Source of the DNA: Terriglobales bacterium
Lineage (GTDB): Bacteria > Acidobacteriota > Terriglobia > Terriglobales > Acidobacteriaceae
Reading direction: 5' to 3'
DNA length: 64,000 nucleotides
Assembly: GCA_025936825.1 (NCBI GenBank)
Contig: JAICSO010000013.1
Location: forward strand, 88,226 to 152,225
The position numbers were made by a program, and so were the translations under genes. Numbering within the stretch: the stretch's first letter is position 1; the number at the start of each line of letters is the position of its first letter. Positions 37,058 to 45,020 of this stretch are shown piece after piece. Below the pieces are notes generated by a model that did no database searches, was not told the origin of the DNA, and saw only the letters and a program-made list of their open reading frames with translations.

Positions 37058-37807
37058 GTGGGATCGAAACGCGCGCAACTGCCTCAAGTGGGATCTCAAT
37101 CTCCTCTCAATCAACTCGTCGTCGTGCTCGTATCCACGCGCAACCCGTTGAACATCGGAGCGGCGGCGCGTGCGATGAGCAACTTCGGGTTTTCGCAGCT
37201 TCGGGTAGTCAACCCATATGAACTCGCATTCCGTGAAGCGAAGTCCGCTGTCGGTGCTGCGGGCCTGCTCCGAAACGCCCAGGAGTTTTCATCCCTCGCG
37301 GAGGCTGTGGCTGATTGCACGCTGGTGGTGGGTACGACCGCCGCTCGCGACCGCAAACTCGATCATTCATTAAGGCCTCTTCTACAAGGCGCAGCTTTCA
37401 TTAGACGAAAATTGCGCATTGGCAGGGTAGCTCTGCTCTTCGGCTCCGAGAAGCGTGGTCTCTCTAACGGGGATTTCAGCCACTGCGACTTCCTGATTCG
37501 CATTCCCACCGAACCGCAGCAGCCGTCGATGAACCTTGGTCAGGCAGTCGCTGTCTGCCTGTACGAGATTTCACGAGCCGCGACGCTTCCTATGGTTCAC
37601 CAGCGCGAACCATCTGCCGTTGCAGCCGATCTGGCACGCCTGACGGACCTGCTGCACGAATGCCTAATCCTGTCCGGCTATGCGAAAAACCAAGATGACA
37701 AAGGCGCCACTCGCCGCCTTGTACGCCGACTAAAGCTCTCCAGTTCCGATGCGCAACTCTTACTCGGAATGCTGCGACAGATGTTGTGGAAAATGCGCAA
37801 TTCATAG
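37058..37807 (+). CDS. TrmJ-type tRNA 2'-O-methyltransferase
   Basis: A 249-residue SPOUT-class methyltransferase. Motif 1 is STRNPLNIGAAARAM, motif 2 LLFGSEKRGLSN, motif 3 PSMNLGQAVAVCLYE. This pattern fits TrmJ, which methylates position 32 of tRNA, though other TrmH-family enzymes share it. The start is a GTG three bases after the eda stop, hence translational coupling. A C-terminal helical extension (~180-249) is typical of TrmJ dimers. Confidence 0.85.
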   Translation: MGSKRAQLPQVGSQSPLNQLVVVLVSTRNPLNIGAAARAMSNFGFSQLRVVNPYELAFREAKSAVGAAGLLRNAQEFSSLAEAVADCTLVVGTTAARDRKLDHSLRPLLQGAAFIRRKLRIGRVALLFGSEKRGLSNGDFSHCDFLIRIPTEPQQPSMNLGQAVAVCLYEISRAATLPMVHQREPSAVAADLARLTDLLHECLILSGYAKNQDDKGATRRLVRRLKLSSSDAQLLLGMLRQMLWKMRNS

Positions 37808-37865
37808 CTTGATTTTGCATCAACCGCGCAAAACTGTAATTGCTATACTGACGCTTCCATCCACC

Positions 37866-39023
37866 ATGCTTGCCCTCACTGCCAAGGCCCTCTTCACGCC
37901 GCTACAGCGAATCGACGATCCTGTCGTTCTGATCGACGATGGCAGAATCGCCAGCATCTCATCGCGCGCTGCAGCTGAACTCCCGAGTGGCGCCCAGCAC
38001 ATCGATTTCGGCGACAGTGTTCTCGCCCCGGGCTTGATTGACATTCATATTCATGGCGGAGTCGGCTACGACGTCATGCAGAATGACGAGTCCGGTCGGG
38101 CCGCATTCGAGCGATTTCTCGTTCAGCATGGCGTCACTAGCTACTACCCGACCACGGTGACTGCGTCGCTCAACGAGACCTTGCGCGCCCTGGAGTATCT
38201 AGCTCGCGCCGTTGAGCAAGCAGAAAAGGGCGCTGCGCCGCAGCGTGCGCGCCCGCTCGGTGTTCACTTGGAGGGACCGTTCTTAAGCCACTTGCGACGC
38301 GGAGTCCATCCTCCGGAAAGATTAGTGACGCCCGACATCAAAACTTTTGATCGCTTTTGGCAGGCTGCGCAGGGACGCATTCGGGTGATGACAATCGCTC
38401 CTGAATTGCCCGGAGCGCTGGAAGTGATTGCAGAAGCCAATCGCCGCGGCGTGTGTGTCAGCATCGGTCACTCCGATGCCACGCTCGAGCAAGCGAGAGC
38501 CGGCATCACCGCCGGCGCCCGTCACGCGACGCATACCTTCAACGCCATGCGCCCTTTAGGACATCGCGACCCCGGCATTGCAGGTGAAGTCCTCTCAAAC
38601 GCGACGATCAGCGCCGACATCATCGCTGATGGCATCCACGTCCACCCGGCCATGCTGCAAGTATTTCTGAAGGCGAAGAGTTCAGATCGCGCCGTACTGA
38701 TCACCGACGCGACTGCTGCGACGGGAATGCCGGAAGGCCAGTACATGCTCGGTTCGCTTGAAGTGGAAGTCCGAAACGGCATGTGCCTCCACGATGGAAA
38801 ACTTGCGGGGAGCGTGCTCACGCTGGACCGCGCCGTTCGTAACGCAATGCAGTTTGCAGGTTTTGATCTGCAGCAGGCAGTACGGATCGCAAGCCTCAAT
38901 CCGGCACGGGCCGTTCAAGCGGACAGAGGAACTCTTCAGGCAGGTCACCCCGCTGACCTGGTCGTGCTCTCGCCATCTGGAGAGGTCAAAGCAACAATTT
39001 TGAATGGAGTTCTCGCGCAGTAG
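37866..39023 (+). CDS. nagA: N-acetylglucosamine-6-phosphate deacetylase
   Basis: A 385-residue amidohydrolase. Metal and substrate motifs: DIHIHGG, HLEGPF, SIGHSDA, ATHTFNAM, GIHVHP and the catalytic Asp in ITDATAATG. It removes acetate from GlcNAc-6-phosphate in amino-sugar and cell-wall recycling. ATG at 37866 is used; it is 58 bases after trmJ. No nagB is near. With kdgK and eda this forms a small sugar-use cluster. Confidence 0.93.
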   Translation: MLALTAKALFTPLQRIDDPVVLIDDGRIASISSRAAAELPSGAQHIDFGDSVLAPGLIDIHIHGGVGYDVMQNDESGRAAFERFLVQHGVTSYYPTTVTASLNETLRALEYLARAVEQAEKGAAPQRARPLGVHLEGPFLSHLRRGVHPPERLVTPDIKTFDRFWQAAQGRIRVMTIAPELPGALEVIAEANRRGVCVSIGHSDATLEQARAGITAGARHATHTFNAMRPLGHRDPGIAGEVLSNATISADIIADGIHVHPAMLQVFLKAKSSDRAVLITDATAATGMPEGQYMLGSLEVEVRNGMCLHDGKLAGSVLTLDRAVRNAMQFAGFDLQQAVRIASLNPARAVQADRGTLQAGHPADLVVLSPSGEVKATILNGVLAQ

Positions 39024-39040
39024 ATGCGAACAGGTCCCGC

Positions 39041-39412
39041 CTAGTTTGGCTTCCTGCCCTTGGTCTCGTTGAAATACTTCATCAACGCCGCGTCGGTGAG
39101 ATGATTGAACTTCTCAATGAAGGACGCTCCCGCCGGAAGTTTGTTCGAGTCTGCTTGCCGGGTTTCAGTTGGCTCCGCATCGCTGGTCATGACCTGCATG
39201 TAAAACCACAGGAAGTGCCGCATCTGGTCGAGCGCCGATTTGAGTGTTTCGATCGAATCCAGTTCGGGCAACTGGGTGAGCGCCTCCATCAGTTCCGGAT
39301 CACCCGGCGCCTGCATGGCTGCACAATTCAGTTCACGTTGAATGATGCGCAGGTCTTCGGTGACCCGCAGGATGCGAATGTGGACGTCGTCGAGGAGGTC
39401 TTCTTTGCCCAT
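39041..39412 (-). CDS. small hypothetical protein, helical
   Basis: A 123-residue protein starting MGKEDLLDDVHIRI. It is almost all helical by pattern, with heptad-like Leu/Ile and acidic residues, no Cys clusters and no membrane segment. The C-terminal part (ALMKYFNETKGRK) is basic. Not recognised. It lies convergent to nagA and just downstream of the NmrA-like gene. The start at 39412 avoids a low-quality N-terminal extension. Confidence 0.6.
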   Translation of the reverse strand: MGKEDLLDDVHIRILRVTEDLRIIQRELNCAAMQAPGDPELMEALTQLPELDSIETLKSALDQMRHFLWFYMQVMTSDAEPTETRQADSNKLPAGASFIEKFNHLTDAALMKYFNETKGRKPN

Positions 39413-39494
39413 CGTGCACGCTTTCTGTGACGCTTCAACATCGCACTGTGCACGGCAACGATGAAGATGTCCCATGTGCATGCGCTTTGGTAAT

Positions 39495-40211
39495 TCAAGC
39501 GCTGGAAGCGGCTTTCAGAGGATCGGGAGCAGGCACGCTACCACTTCGAATCTGCGGGACCTCGATGAAACGTGCGCCAATACTGGGGTTTTCGATGGAT
39601 GACACTAAAGTCCCGACCATCTGTGCCAACGTAACCAAACCCAGGCGGCGTGCACCTTCGCGTGCCGATGGAATGCGTTCGCACAACCAGTACATGGGTA
39701 AGAGTGCATATGGCCAGCGATGTCCCGGGCCAAGAACGTACCAGGGGCGCACCACGGTGACGTTCATTCCGCTTGCCAGCAGCGCCTGCTCGCACTCCGC
39801 ACGCACCGCGATGTAACTCTTCATCACCGGCGCGGGTTGCGCGACACTCAAATAGATGAAGTGCTGAATGGCGGCGACGCGCGCGGCTTGTATCGCTCCA
39901 AGGCCCGACGCGCGATCGATGGCTTGAAATTCCGCCGCCTTCGCCGGGCTGGGATGCGACACGCCGACAAGCTGTAAAAACGTCGAGCTTGGCGCCACCA
40001 GTGCTGCGTAAGTGGAAGGATCGATCGCATTGCCGACCACTGCCTCGCACCCTGCAGGCAGCTTCTTCTCGCTGCCCGAGCGCACCAGCGCCCGCACGTG
40101 GTGTCCGCGCTCGACTAGCTTCTGGATCAGCGGCCTGCCAATGTATCCAGTGCCGCCAGCGATGAATATAGAGTTCTCGCCCACGTTGGAGGTACGCGCC
40201 AGCGCGTCCAA
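39495..40211 (-). CDS. NAD(P)-binding NmrA-like / atypical SDR protein
   Basis: A 238-residue Rossmann protein. The cofactor loop GGTGYIGRPL (residues ~19-28), the RALVRSGSEK strand and YLSVAQPAP are typical of NmrA-like or atypical short-chain proteins that bind NAD(P) and may act as redox sensors or reductases. No YxxxK catalytic motif. The start is TTG six bases after the stop of the sugar dehydrogenase gene, with GGAAGAAG as ribosome site, so coupling is likely. Confidence 0.85.
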   Translation of the reverse strand: MDALARTSNVGENSIFIAGGTGYIGRPLIQKLVERGHHVRALVRSGSEKKLPAGCEAVVGNAIDPSTYAALVAPSSTFLQLVGVSHPSPAKAAEFQAIDRASGLGAIQAARVAAIQHFIYLSVAQPAPVMKSYIAVRAECEQALLASGMNVTVVRPWYVLGPGHRWPYALLPMYWLCERIPSAREGARRLGLVTLAQMVGTLVSSIENPSIGARFIEVPQIRSGSVPAPDPLKAASSA

Positions 40212-40217
40212 CGGATT

Positions 40218-41519
40218 CTACTTCTTCCCGCTATAACTTACCCGCCATACGATGCGCGATCCGTCGTCGCTTACCAGCAGCGATCCATCCTTCGCGACGG
40301 TCACTCCCACCGGGCGTCCCCAAACCTTGCCATCCTGAGTAACAAAGCCGGTCAGAAAGTCCTGATACTCACCGGTCGCTTTTCCGGTTTGGTGCAATGG
40401 TACCCGCACCAGTTCATAGCCAGTGCGCGGCTCGCGGTTCCAGGATCCATGGAGAGCCAGGAATTCGTCGCCTTTGTATTCGGCAGGGAACTGGTTGCCG
40501 GAGTAAAAGGTGAAGCCCAGCGGAGCACTGTGCGGCTGGATAATTACATCGGGCGTAATCACCTTTGCCCGCCAATCGGGATGACTGTCAGGCAGCCGCG
40601 GATCGTGATGTTTGCCCATGTAGTACCAAGGCCAGCCATAGAAGCCACCATCTTCCACATGTGTCGTGTAGTCGGGAACAAGGTTGTCGCCCAGCGCATC
40701 GCGCTCATTGCAAGATGTCCATAGCTGGCCGGTCGTGGGATTAAAGACCAGCGTCACCGGATTGCGAATACCTGAGGCAAACACCCGCATGCCGCTGCCG
40801 TCGGGGTTGTACTCGAGAATGTTGGCGCGATGAAACTCGCTTGGATGATCGTCGGGGTTGTCGATGTTTGAGGCTGAGCCAACAGAGACGTACATCTTCT
40901 TTCCGTCAGGAGAGAACGCCACGTCGCGGGTCGTGTGTCCTTTGCCGACTGCGGCTCCGGGAAAGAGTTCCGCTACGACCGTTTGCGCAGGTCCGGTGGC
41001 CTTCAGGTCCCCGTTCTTGTAAGGAAATTTTTTGACTGCTCCGGTCTCGGCGATATAGACCCACTCCGGATTCGCACCCAGCGGATAGAAGGCAATTCCA
41101 AACGGCTTATTCAGTCCCGTGGCAAACGTTGATACCTGCTCGACTTTGCCGTCCTTGCTGATTCCCCGGAGGATTTTGATTTCGCCTTTGTCCATCTCCG
41201 CGAGAAATACGTCGCCGTTGGGGGCGGTGCGCATTTCGCGCGGTACGTCGAAGCCGTCGGCATAAAGGTTCACCGTAAATCCAGGCAGCGCTTTCGGGAT
41301 CGCACCCGCCGGGCGCTCCGCAATGTCGGGCGGGTTCACCGCTGACTTGGTAACGCCGGGGCCCGGCAGGTCGGCCAAAGTGATCTTGTGCACGTTGCCA
41401 GGCTTTTCAGCGTTGAAGTTGTAGAAGGGCGAGCTGCCTTTTTGAGCCAAGACAACGGGCGTCAGTGAAATGAACACTAAAAGGCGGAGTGTAACCGAGA
41501 GCTTACGATCAACTTGCAT
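40218..41519 (-). CDS. L-sorbosone dehydrogenase-like (PQQ/GSDH-fold) protein
   Basis: A 433-residue beta-propeller protein with a signal peptide (residues ~1-25). Repeated blades include GFTVNLYADGFDVPREM, GLNKPFGIAFYP, HTTRDVAFSPDGKKMYVSVGSASN and GRPVGVTVAKDGSLLVSDD. It resembles sorbosone or soluble glucose dehydrogenases, which use PQQ and act in the periplasm. No CXXCH heme motif is present, so electrons would go to another carrier. It follows the molybdenum hydroxylase genes by 93 bases on the same strand. Confidence 0.85.
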   Translation of the reverse strand: MQVDRKLSVTLRLLVFISLTPVVLAQKGSSPFYNFNAEKPGNVHKITLADLPGPGVTKSAVNPPDIAERPAGAIPKALPGFTVNLYADGFDVPREMRTAPNGDVFLAEMDKGEIKILRGISKDGKVEQVSTFATGLNKPFGIAFYPLGANPEWVYIAETGAVKKFPYKNGDLKATGPAQTVVAELFPGAAVGKGHTTRDVAFSPDGKKMYVSVGSASNIDNPDDHPSEFHRANILEYNPDGSGMRVFASGIRNPVTLVFNPTTGQLWTSCNERDALGDNLVPDYTTHVEDGGFYGWPWYYMGKHHDPRLPDSHPDWRAKVITPDVIIQPHSAPLGFTFYSGNQFPAEYKGDEFLALHGSWNREPRTGYELVRVPLHQTGKATGEYQDFLTGFVTQDGKVWGRPVGVTVAKDGSLLVSDDGSRIVWRVSYSGKK

Positions 41520-41612
41520 ATGGTCCCCACGAACTGGATTTGCTGACTTAATTAGATATCACTGTTAAGGAATCGATGCCACGTCTCACGGAGCGGACTC
41601 GACCATTTTCTC

Positions 41613-43748
41613 TTACGAAACGGCGGGCATCCCCTTGGGAACCATGGGCAGCGAGCGCAGACGAACTCCGCTTGCATTGAAGATTGCATTAGCAACTGCC
41701 GGGGCGATTCCCACCAGCGGCGTCTCCCCCGCGCCCATCGACGGCTGATCTTTACGGTTCACGATCACCACATCGACTTGCGGCGGCAGATCGGTGAATC
41801 GAGGCACGCGATAGCCGGCCAGATGCGGGTTGAGGATGCGCCCGTTTTCAAAATGAATGGCCTCGAACAGCGCGCCCCCGAGTCCCTGCACGACCGCACC
41901 GGAAATCTGGTTTCTCAGTCCTTGCGGGTTCACGACGGCGCCACAATCGAATGCCTCGACAACGCGAAGTACCTTGACTTGGCCTTTCTCGACGGCGACT
42001 TCGGCGCAGGTTGCAACATGGCCATTCTTCTCGATTCCACCGGCGATGCCGAAGCCATGGTTCTTTGCGGCTTGATTCTTGCCCCAGCCAAACCTCTCGG
42101 ACGCGGCTTGGAAGACGCCACGCAGGCGCTCGTCCTTGAGATTCTTGAGTCGAAACTCCAGAGGGTCGATCTTCAATTCATGAGCCAGTTCGTCCATGTG
42201 CGACTCGCGCGCAAAAAAGTTGGCAGTGGCGGCTAGACCTCGATACGAGCCTTGGCGCAAGGGTGAGTCAGCAGGGTGGAACTCGATCCGCTGGTTGGGG
42301 ACTTCGTAAGGAGTACCCATTCCTGCAGGGCCGGAGTTGTAGTTGTCGAGTTCCCACGACAGCAGCGTGCCGTCAGGATTCGCCGCGCTCTTGACCTCTA
42401 TAGCGCCAGCAGGGCGGAAATATGCCCAAGTGAACTCCTCTTCACGAGTCCAGACCAGCCGGACCGGTTTTCCGGCGGCTTTCGCCAGGCGCGCACATTC
42501 GACTGCCGCCTCGCCGCTGTGTTTTCCTCCGTATGCCGACCCCGTGTCCGGCATGAGCACGCGAACATTTTCTTCCTGCATGTGAAACGCGGAAGCAAGT
42601 TCGTCTCGTACGGCGAAAGGACGCTGGGTGCCGGTCCACACGGTCAGTTTTCCGCTATTCCATTCCGCCATGGCCGCCCGCGGCTCAAGAGGGGTATGCG
42701 CGATGTAAGCCACGGTGTAGGTCTGCTGCAAAGTCTTCGCGGATCCCGAGCCCGCCTGCTCAACCGAGCCTTTCACAATCTGATCGCGCCCTTCCGTTGG
42801 TTTTTCCTCGGTGGATTTCAGGTGCTCGAAAAGGTCCTTTTCCGAGACCTGTTGTGGCGCATCCCACTTCGCCTGAATGGCAGACGCAGCGCGTTCCGCC
42901 GTCATCAGATCAGGCGCGGTGACTCCGACGAAATCCCCATCTCGGACGACCGTGACTCCTGGCATCTTTTCGGCGGCGGAGGTGTCGCACGAAGTCAGCT
43001 TCGCGTGGAACGCGCTCGGTCGAACCATTTTGCCGTACAGCATTCCCGGGCGAATCTGATCAGACGCATACTTGTGCGCGCCAGTGACGAAATCGCGGCC
43101 ATCGCGCTTGGGAACGCCAGCCCCAGCGATCGTCCAGTCGTTTGGATTTGTCAGCGGAGGCTCAGCGGCAATCACCTTCATCAGCTTCTGGCCATGCGTC
43201 AGATCGGTGTAGGAAATGCTCTTCTGCGATTTTGGATCGCGAACCTCTCCATCTTCCGCGATCAAGCCCGCCTCAGGAACCTGCCATTGTTCCGCTGCCA
43301 TCTGGATCAACACAGCGCGTGCACTGGCGGCCACTTTGCGAAGTTGAGACCCCATCTGCGGCGTGGTGCGGCTGCCGAAGGTGCCCATATCGAACGGCGT
43401 GAGGTCCGTATCGCCCATGAGCATGGAAATTGAGTCGAGTGGAACCCTCAATTCTTCGGCGACCTGCTGGGCAAGGGAAGTGCGGGCGTTCTGCCCGACT
43501 TCAACTTTTCCGGTAAAGACGGTCACTTTGCCGTTCTCGCCGATGTGCAACCAGGAATCGAGCGTGTTGGGCATCTCGTGACGCTGGAAGCCGCCTCGTC
43601 CTGACTCTTGCGGCACGGCACGCCCCGCCGCCACGCAGACGAGCATGCCGCCGCCGAGCAGCTTGAAGAAGTCGCGCCGCCCCAGGTCGAATCCATGCTG
43701 CAAGGGCGTGACCTCGTGCTGTTGGGCCTCCCGATCAACGCTTCGCAT
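41613..43748 (-). CDS. molybdopterin subunit of an isoquinoline 1-oxidoreductase-like dehydrogenase
   Basis: A 711-residue protein with a twin-arginine signal (LGRRDFFKLLGGG, residues ~22-34), which fits Tat export of a folded cofactor protein. Molybdenum hydroxylase motifs: GTFGSRTTPQMGSQ, GSAYGGKHSGEAA, RQGSYRGLAATAN and MGAGETPLVG. These enzymes oxidise aldehydes or N-heterocycles. The partner 2Fe-2S subunit overlaps it by 14 bases; there is no separate FAD subunit, as usual in this periplasmic branch. tatA lies two genes upstream. Substrate not known. Confidence 0.9.
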   Translation of the reverse strand: MRSVDREAQQHEVTPLQHGFDLGRRDFFKLLGGGMLVCVAAGRAVPQESGRGGFQRHEMPNTLDSWLHIGENGKVTVFTGKVEVGQNARTSLAQQVAEELRVPLDSISMLMGDTDLTPFDMGTFGSRTTPQMGSQLRKVAASARAVLIQMAAEQWQVPEAGLIAEDGEVRDPKSQKSISYTDLTHGQKLMKVIAAEPPLTNPNDWTIAGAGVPKRDGRDFVTGAHKYASDQIRPGMLYGKMVRPSAFHAKLTSCDTSAAEKMPGVTVVRDGDFVGVTAPDLMTAERAASAIQAKWDAPQQVSEKDLFEHLKSTEEKPTEGRDQIVKGSVEQAGSGSAKTLQQTYTVAYIAHTPLEPRAAMAEWNSGKLTVWTGTQRPFAVRDELASAFHMQEENVRVLMPDTGSAYGGKHSGEAAVECARLAKAAGKPVRLVWTREEEFTWAYFRPAGAIEVKSAANPDGTLLSWELDNYNSGPAGMGTPYEVPNQRIEFHPADSPLRQGSYRGLAATANFFARESHMDELAHELKIDPLEFRLKNLKDERLRGVFQAASERFGWGKNQAAKNHGFGIAGGIEKNGHVATCAEVAVEKGQVKVLRVVEAFDCGAVVNPQGLRNQISGAVVQGLGGALFEAIHFENGRILNPHLAGYRVPRFTDLPPQVDVVIVNRKDQPSMGAGETPLVGIAPAVANAIFNASGVRLRSLPMVPKGMPAVS

Positions 43749-44220
43749 CGACGGTGCTCCTGCTCATGTTGGCGGCCGCGTGGATCGCTTCCAGAATGCG
43801 GCCGTAAGCCCCGCAACGGCAGATATTGCCGTTCATGTGGCTAATGATTTCTTTATCGGTGAGTTTGGTTTTGGATTTCCGCAACATTGCGACAGCGCTG
43901 AGGATCATTCCCGGAGTGCAGTAGCCGCACTGAAATGCTTCAGCTTCCAGGAACGCCTGCTGCACAGGATCCAGATGCTCGCCATTGCCGAGTCCTTCAA
44001 TGGTCGTGATCTTTTTCCCTGTCGCGGCGCTGGCCGGAGTGATGCAACTGCGCACCGGATCGCCGTCCAACAAGACCGTGCACGCTCCACACTGGCCCTC
44101 GCCGCAACCGTACTTGGTGCCGGTCAGCTCCAGTCGGTCGCGGAGAACATACAAGAGCGGTTCGTCGGGCGGCGCATCAACCTGGTGCAGGCTTCCATTC
44201 ACAACGAGGGTCACTGCCAT
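43735..44220 (-). CDS. 2Fe-2S subunit of the same dehydrogenase
   Basis: A 161-residue protein with two iron-sulfur motifs: GCGEGQCGACTVLLDG (residues ~42-57) with a later Cys, and the helical CGYCTPGMI / ICRCGAYGRI pair (~100-140). It carries electrons from the molybdenum site. It has no export signal and probably crosses the membrane bound to the large subunit, which carries the twin-arginine signal. It overlaps the large-subunit gene by 14 bases. Confidence 0.93.
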   Translation of the reverse strand: MAVTLVVNGSLHQVDAPPDEPLLYVLRDRLELTGTKYGCGEGQCGACTVLLDGDPVRSCITPASAATGKKITTIEGLGNGEHLDPVQQAFLEAEAFQCGYCTPGMILSAVAMLRKSKTKLTDKEIISHMNGNICRCGAYGRILEAIHAAANMSRSTVDAKR

Positions 44221-44256
44221 GATCGGTCCTCGCAGGAAGTGTATCGCAACACGAGA

Positions 44257-44430
44257 CTACGCGGCGTCTTCCTCGTCCTCAGGATCGGGAATGGAGGACG
44301 GTGGATCGCTGGCTGGGAAGCTGTCCTCAATCGTCTTGTCGTAGGTTTCGTCGTTGACGTCGTTTTCGGGCTGCTGCGGGAGCTTTTTCTCGGACTTCGG
44401 CGGTTGGTTCTTCTTCAGCTCATCAGGCAT
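44257..44430 (-). CDS. small acidic protein with SFPASDPPS motif
   Basis: A 57-residue protein, largely charged and disordered by composition, with the phrase EDSFPASDPPS, a motif found in many small bacterial proteins of unknown role. GGAGG sits correctly before the ATG at 44430, so the upstream ATG (44442) is not used. It lies between tatA and the dehydrogenase genes, same strand. Confidence 0.7.
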   Translation of the reverse strand: MPDELKKNQPPKSEKKLPQQPENDVNDETYDKTIEDSFPASDPPSSIPDPEDEEDAA

Positions 44431-44550
44431 AGAGTCCTCCATTGGACGAGGGCTTAGATGGGAGAAATAGGCGAGCGTCTGCCTGGTCAGGGAAACGCGA
44501 ATACCAATAGCAAGAAAAGAAGAGTTACCAGTTCGACGCCCGGAGCAGCG

Positions 44551-44757
44551 CTAGCTCTTTACTTCGGTCGTGTTGGACGGGGCGTTGGTGGCAGCCGTGT
44601 TGGTGGTCTCGACCGGCTTGTCCTTCATGCCATCCTTAAGCGCGCGGAAGCCCTCGCCGATCCCTTTACCCAGTTCAGGCAGTTTTTTGGGCCCGAAAAT
44701 CAGCAGGGCGATAGCGAAGATCAGCAAAAGGTGTGTGGGTTGAAATAGTCCTTCCAT
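44551..44757 (-). CDS. tatA: twin-arginine translocase subunit TatA/TatE
   Basis: A 68-residue protein: one membrane helix (residues ~7-22), the hinge FGPKKLPELG and an amphipathic helix (~28-45), then a polar tail. These are the hallmarks of TatA, the pore-forming part of the Tat pathway. Start at 44757 is set by a GGGAGG site. No tatB or tatC is adjacent. Its position ahead of a twin-arginine substrate is notable. Confidence 0.92.
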   Translation of the reverse strand: MEGLFQPTHLLLIFAIALLIFGPKKLPELGKGIGEGFRALKDGMKDKPVETTNTAATNAPSNTTEVKS

Positions 44758-44944
44758 AGAAAAACCTCCCGGGAAACGCGCTAGGTAAACGTTACTTGAG
44801 TCAGAGGGGCGAGTCAACCGAACGGCGTCCCAGTTCTGTCGCATTTTCGTCAATTTGGGCTGTTTTCGAGCGACGGATCCCGTTTGGTGACCATGTCCAT
44901 CCGACCGCCCACCCCGCTGCACCATCTCGAATAACCCTTATTAC

Positions 44945-44963
44945 CTCCGTGACCTACACGGAG
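44945..44963. promoter_or_regulatory. palindromic operator-like site between tatA and the TPR gene
   Basis: CTCCGTG and CACGGAG, 7-base perfect arms, are separated by 5 bases. Spacing and length suit a dimeric regulator. It lies 58 bases upstream of the TPR gene GTG and 188 bases upstream of tatA, so it could control either. No regulator gene is adjacent. Confidence 0.4.
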
Positions 44964-45020
44964 TTACCCGAATTCTCTATTGTCGAATCCAGCAACTCAG
45001 GCCAACAAGGGAGTTCCTCA

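Noticed and set aside
42276..43433. Long plus-strand frame of 385 codons opposite the molybdopterin subunit
   Set aside because: It mirrors a confident gene in GC-rich DNA; the translated sequence has no family motifs and high Arg/His content.
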